Shown: positions 5,170 to 7,126 of the stretch, piece after piece
Position numbering within the stretch: the first letter of the stretch is position 1
Layout: every line of letters starts with the position of its first letter
Assembly (NCBI GenBank): GCA_002507205.1
Contig: DAZF01000006.1
Location: forward strand, 17,593 to 24,718
Length of the DNA stretch: 7,126 bases
From: Methanolobus sp. UBA32
GTDB lineage: Archaea > Halobacteriota > Methanosarcinia > Methanosarcinales > Methanosarcinaceae
Direction of reading: 5' to 3'
Position numbers and translations under genes: made by a program
Notes under the pieces: generated by a model
The model's input: only the letters and a program-made list of their open reading frames with translations
What the model was told of the DNA's origin: nothing
Database searches by the model: none

Positions 5170-6392
5170 TCCGTAATAACTCCTACACCGATAAGTCTCC
5201 AGCGTGAGCCTACACGTCTGCTGATAGCTACAGTGGAGCCGATCTCTGCGCATACAGGTCTCTTCAACTTAACCTCAGCAATGTCCTTACGGGCACTGGT
5301 CACTACACCTACTGTGGTAGCGGTACCGACATTCAGCATAAGTGGTTCACTGGTTTTTATAGGCCCTATCTCTTCTTCATCAGATACTCCTACTACTCTT
5401 TCAAGCAGGTGAAGCTCAAGTTTGAAATCATCGTGGATCGGTGGCAAAGTTTCCGGAAGACCAGCAACCTGTCCTGTCAGTGAATCGCTTTTTGTAAGTG
5501 TTGGATCAAGGGTCGTACCGACTGCAAGAAGTCCTCCGGGGGTTGCTTCTTCCACGCCTTCCTTACCAGCAATTACCATTGATACCTTTGTTTTGATAGG
5601 CACCCATCTGGTAGCTCCGTCACTTTCCACTTTCCTGCCCGGTCTGATCTCAAGTTCATCACCAGGGTGCAGGACACCTTCTGTGAGTGTTCCGCCAATT
5701 ACTCCGCCAGTTATGTTCTTGATTGGAGTCCCTGGTTTGTTGATATCAAAGGACCTTGCAATAAGCATGTGTGGTGGTTTATCGCTCTTATGCACAGGGG
5801 TTGGGATCATCTCCTCCATTGCCATGATAAGTGCATCGATGTTTATATTCTGCTGTGCTGATATTGGCACGATCGGAACACCTTCAGCAACAGTGCCTTT
5901 AACGAATTCCTTTATCTGGTGATAGTGTTCGATGACCTTTTCTTTGGATACAAGATCGATTTTATTCTGCACAATGACAATGTTCTTGATACCTATGATG
6001 TTCAATGCCATCAGGTGTTCTTTTGTCTGAGGCTGCGGACATGTCTCGTTTGCTGCAATAACAAGCATTGCACCATCCATAATAGCTGCACCTGATAACA
6101 TAGTGGCCATCAATGTCTCGTGACCTGGCGCATCTACAAATGAGACTGTTCTTAGTTCTTCAGATGGCTCATCGCATCCCTCACAAGTGTCCTTTACAGT
6201 ATAACACTGAGGTTCGGGGCATTTCGGACATTTCATGAATGGGGAATCTGCGTACCCCAACCTTATCGAAATTCCTCTTTTTACTTCTTCACTATGCGTA
6301 TCCGTCCACACGCCGGATAAAGCTCTTACAAGTGTGGTTTTTCCATGGTCGACATGGCCTACCATGCCGATATTAACACAGGGCTGACTCAA
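5166..6392 (-). CDS. eif2g: Translation initiation factor aIF2 subunit gamma
   Basis: 408 residues from the chosen start, the usual length. GTPase motifs: GHVDHGKTT (12-20), switch 1 [14 protein letters not shown] (34-47), DAPGHE (87-92), NKID (142-145) and SAQ for G5. The zinc knuckle is Cys55/Cys58 with Cys70/Cys73. Beta-barrel domains II and III follow, including GGVIGGTL and the [11 protein letters not shown]-terminus. It binds initiator Met-tRNA with the alpha and beta subunits and delivers it to the small ribosomal subunit. The start is taken as TTG at 6392 because GGAGG at 6403-6407 lies 10 nt ahead and the protein then begins [13 protein letters not shown] as the family does. The in-frame ATG at 6443 would add 17 residues that encode the Shine-Dalgarno. 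Confidence 0.96.
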   Translation of the reverse strand: MSQPCVNIGMVGHVDHGKTTLVRALSGVWTDTHSEEVKRGISIRLGYADSPFMKCPKCPEPQCYTVKDTCEGCDEPSEELRTVSFVDAPGHETLMATMLSGAAIMDGAMLVIAANETCPQPQTKEHLMALNIIGIKNIVIVQNKIDLVSKEKVIEHYHQIKEFVKGTVAEGVPIVPISAQQNINIDALIMAMEEMIPTPVHKSDKPPHMLIARSFDINKPGTPIKNITGGVIGGTLTEGVLHPGDELEIRPGRKVESDGATRWVPIKTKVSMVIAGKEGVEEATPGGLLAVGTTLDPTLTKSDSLTGQVAGLPETLPPIHDDFKLELHLLERVVGVSDEEEIGPIKTSEPLMLNVGTATTVGVVTSARKDIAEVKLKRPVCAEIGSTVAISRRVGSRWRLIGVGVITD

Positions 6393-6402
6393 GTTGTAGT
6401 TT

Positions 6403-6407
6403 CCTCC
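6403..6407 (-). promoter_or_regulatory. Shine-Dalgarno GGAGG deciding the TTG start of aIF2 gamma
   Basis: GGAGG on the minus strand, 10 nt before the TTG at 6392. It falls inside the longer candidate frame from 6443, which supports the shorter TTG start. Confidence 0.65.
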
Positions 6408-6454
6408 AGTAGAGTAAAGATAAATCTGATATAAGGCAGGCATTTCTCCGAAAT

Positions 6455-6494
6455 CTGTACCTTCGGGATGTTAACGCTTCCTTCGGGTTTACAG
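6455..6494 (-). repeat. Paired CCCGAAGG boxes in the aIF2 gamma leader
   Basis: On the minus strand CCCGAAGG occurs twice exactly 20 nt apart (6487-6480 and 6467-6460), bounded by CTGTA (6494-6490) and TACAG (6459-6455), which are complementary. The segment could fold as a closed stem or as two tiny CGAA-loop hairpins. It lies about 65-100 nt before the start codon. Confidence 0.4.
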
Positions 6495-6525
6495 ACCTCA
6501 ATTCTAAACCTGATCTGTGCTTAAT

Positions 6526-6540
6526 TTTCAATATATGATC
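6526..6540 (-). promoter_or_regulatory. Candidate TATA box for the aIF2 gamma cluster
   Basis: Minus strand CATATATTGAAAA, preceded by the purine-rich AAAGGAT that could serve as a BRE. Initiation about 25 nt downstream would give a leader of about 110 nt. An alternative element, CCTTTAAAAGG, lies at 6711-6701. Confidence 0.35.
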
Positions 6541-6639
6541 CTTTATTGTAATTGTAACTCAAAGCGGGATTTCTGTTTAAGCGGGCTTGAAATGGGCCCT
6601 AACCCCTTCCCCGGGCAGTTCGTATTCTCAAACTGAAGA

Positions 6640-6687
6640 GCCAGACAAGATCTGTTACTAAATTTTTAGTTACGGCTTGAATCTGGC
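6640..6687. repeat. 48-nt imperfect inverted repeat between purP and aIF2 gamma
   Basis: GCCAGA (6640-6645) pairs with TCTGGC (6682-6687), and CAAG (6646-6649) with CTTG (6676-6679). GTTACTAAA (6654-6662) pairs with TTTAGTTAC (6665-6673) except for one T:T mismatch. A 2-nt bulge and a 4/2 internal loop interrupt it. There are about 18 pairs in total. It is about 75 nt past the purP stop and may act as a 3'-end structure of purP mRNA or an operator. Confidence 0.5.
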
Positions 6688-6762
6688 AGATTAAGGGGAT
6701 CCTTTTAAAGGTTACGGTTCCTGCACAATTCATAGTACTAATGCCGGAAAGCCTTAATAAAT

Positions 6763-7126
6763 TTATGTGACGATCATATCAAGTTTCTCGAGTTCCAGGG
6801 CGCGTCTTATCTCAAAAGCAAGCCTTCTGCCCGTACTCATCGGTCTTCTCCAGAGTGAATTGCCGTAAGAATGCCCGACCGACATATGCACGTTTGTCCC
6901 GCCGCCTACTCTCGGGGCAACATCATAAATATAGAAGTTCAGGTCCTTGTCCACGCAGGTCTGGAGGCAGAAAGGCCCTATGATCCCGGGTGCGTAATGC
7001 TCCTGAGTTGCCTTCACGTATTTTTCTCCCATTTCGAACACTTTTTCAAGGAGAGATTCGCGCAGGGTTGCCGAGTTATGCCCGCAGACAGTATATTCCG
7101 GGGTGAGCTGGTGCGGGGCAAGAGCC
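6763..7126 (-). CDS. purP: PurP, formate-dependent FAICAR synthetase, C-terminal part (runs off the window)
   Basis: The frame is open from the window edge at 7126 to a TAA at 6763, giving the last 120 residues; the start lies outside. Landmarks are GIIGPFCLQTC, YIYDVAPRVGGGTNVHM, GHSYGNSLWRRPMSTGRR and the terminal LEKLDMIVT. The closing '(P)MSTGRR...EI...T' pattern is characteristic of the archaeal PurP ATP-grasp family. PurP converts AICAR and formate to FAICAR with ATP, replacing the folate-dependent bacterial step of purine synthesis. Many methanogens carry PurP paralogues, so the exact reaction of this copy is less certain than the family. Sampled GC is about 52%, slightly above its neighbours. 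Confidence 0.88.
   Translation of the reverse strand, partial: ALAPHQLTPEYTVCGHNSATLRESLLEKVFEMGEKYVKATQEHYAPGIIGPFCLQTCVDKDLNFYIYDVAPRVGGGTNVHMSVGHSYGNSLWRRPMSTGRRLAFEIRRALELEKLDMIVT

Larger units (their letters stand above)
6393..6762 (-). other. Gene-free region between purP and aIF2 gamma
   Basis: 370 nt with no supported gene; the S6e gene often found next to aIF2 gamma in archaea is absent. Besides the structures listed separately, CCGTAAC occurs twice on the minus strand (6717-6711 and 6675-6669). Each copy leads into an A/T run, and the first runs into the near-palindrome CCTTTAAAAGG. CCCGCTT also occurs twice on the minus strand (6585-6579 and 6568-6562). The stretch 6579-6616 is unusually GC-rich for an intergenic region here. 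Confidence 0.5.

Noticed and set aside
5422..5922. Plus-strand open frame of 166 codons
   Set aside because: Entirely antisense to aIF2 gamma, whose GTPase and barrel motifs are intact on the other strand; low-complexity Ser/Pro/Val content is typical of a shadow.
6540..6640. tRNA or other structured RNA gene in the GC-rich part of the purP/aIF2 gamma gap
   Set aside because: No T-loop GTTCGANTCC or cloverleaf could be assembled on either strand; only short stems such as GCCC/GGGC and CAGTT/AACTG are visible.
6598..6732. Minus-strand open frame of 44 codons (ATG at 6732) downstream of purP
   Set aside because: No Shine-Dalgarno, overlaps the inverted repeat, and shows no family resemblance.
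6763..7126. Horizontal transfer of purP because of higher GC
   Set aside because: The difference (about 52% against roughly 45-47% in neighbours) comes from small samples and is within normal gene-to-gene variation.
1..7126. CRISPR array, insertion sequence or prophage genes
   Set aside because: No regularly spaced repeats, transposase motifs, terminal inverted repeats flanked by duplications, or phage genes were seen.

Overview
The window reads as a methanogenic archaeon, most likely a member of the Methanosarcinales (not named further). All recognisable housekeeping genes are archaeal or archaeal/eukaryal: aIF2 gamma, RpoE' and RpoE''/Spt4, ribosomal proteins S24e and S27ae, an archaeal GTP-dependent dephospho-CoA kinase, and PurP (formate-dependent FAICAR synthetase). 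Every gene I accept lies on the minus strand, so transcription runs from high to low coordinates. Local GC in sampled lines is roughly 40-48% in genes and much lower in the intergenic stretches.

Right part (7126 to 2916). The C-terminal third of purP ends at 6763. A 370-nt gene-free stretch follows, holding a long imperfect inverted repeat, repeated short boxes and a probable promoter. Then comes an information-processing cluster: aIF2 gamma, an Fcf1/Utp24-like PIN-domain protein, RpoE', Spt4, dephospho-CoA kinase (DUF359), S24e and S27ae. The genes are packed with overlaps or gaps of 0-14 nt, except for a 77-nt gap before rpoE' that may hold an internal promoter. Three starts in this cluster are TTG. 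The cluster ends in a 6-bp hairpin followed by a T-rich tract, an intrinsic-type terminator.

Left part (2915 to 1). A 420-nt AT-rich intergenic region carries a 32-nt inverted repeat, a 12-bp perfect palindrome and recurring TGCAAA boxes. It leads into a compact accessory operon: a seven-helix DUF2162 putative transporter, a MotA/TolQ/ExbB-type proton-channel protein, and a small ExbD-like DUF2149 protein. After a poly-T terminator-like tract and a 187-nt leader with two strong hairpins comes the N-terminal 214 residues of a signal-peptide-bearing protein. I interpret this as an exported CobN/BchH-like chelatase-family subunit.

The most interesting content is this left cluster. An exported CobN-like protein has no access to cytosolic ATP or to AAA+ chelatase partners. 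Its apparent partners are an ion-gradient-driven ExbB/ExbD-like motor and a membrane protein with intramembrane cysteines. The reading is an envelope machine that handles metals or metallo-tetrapyrroles, powered by the ion gradient across the cytoplasmic membrane. The CobN call rests on the N-terminal fragment and on context, because the catalytic region lies outside the window.
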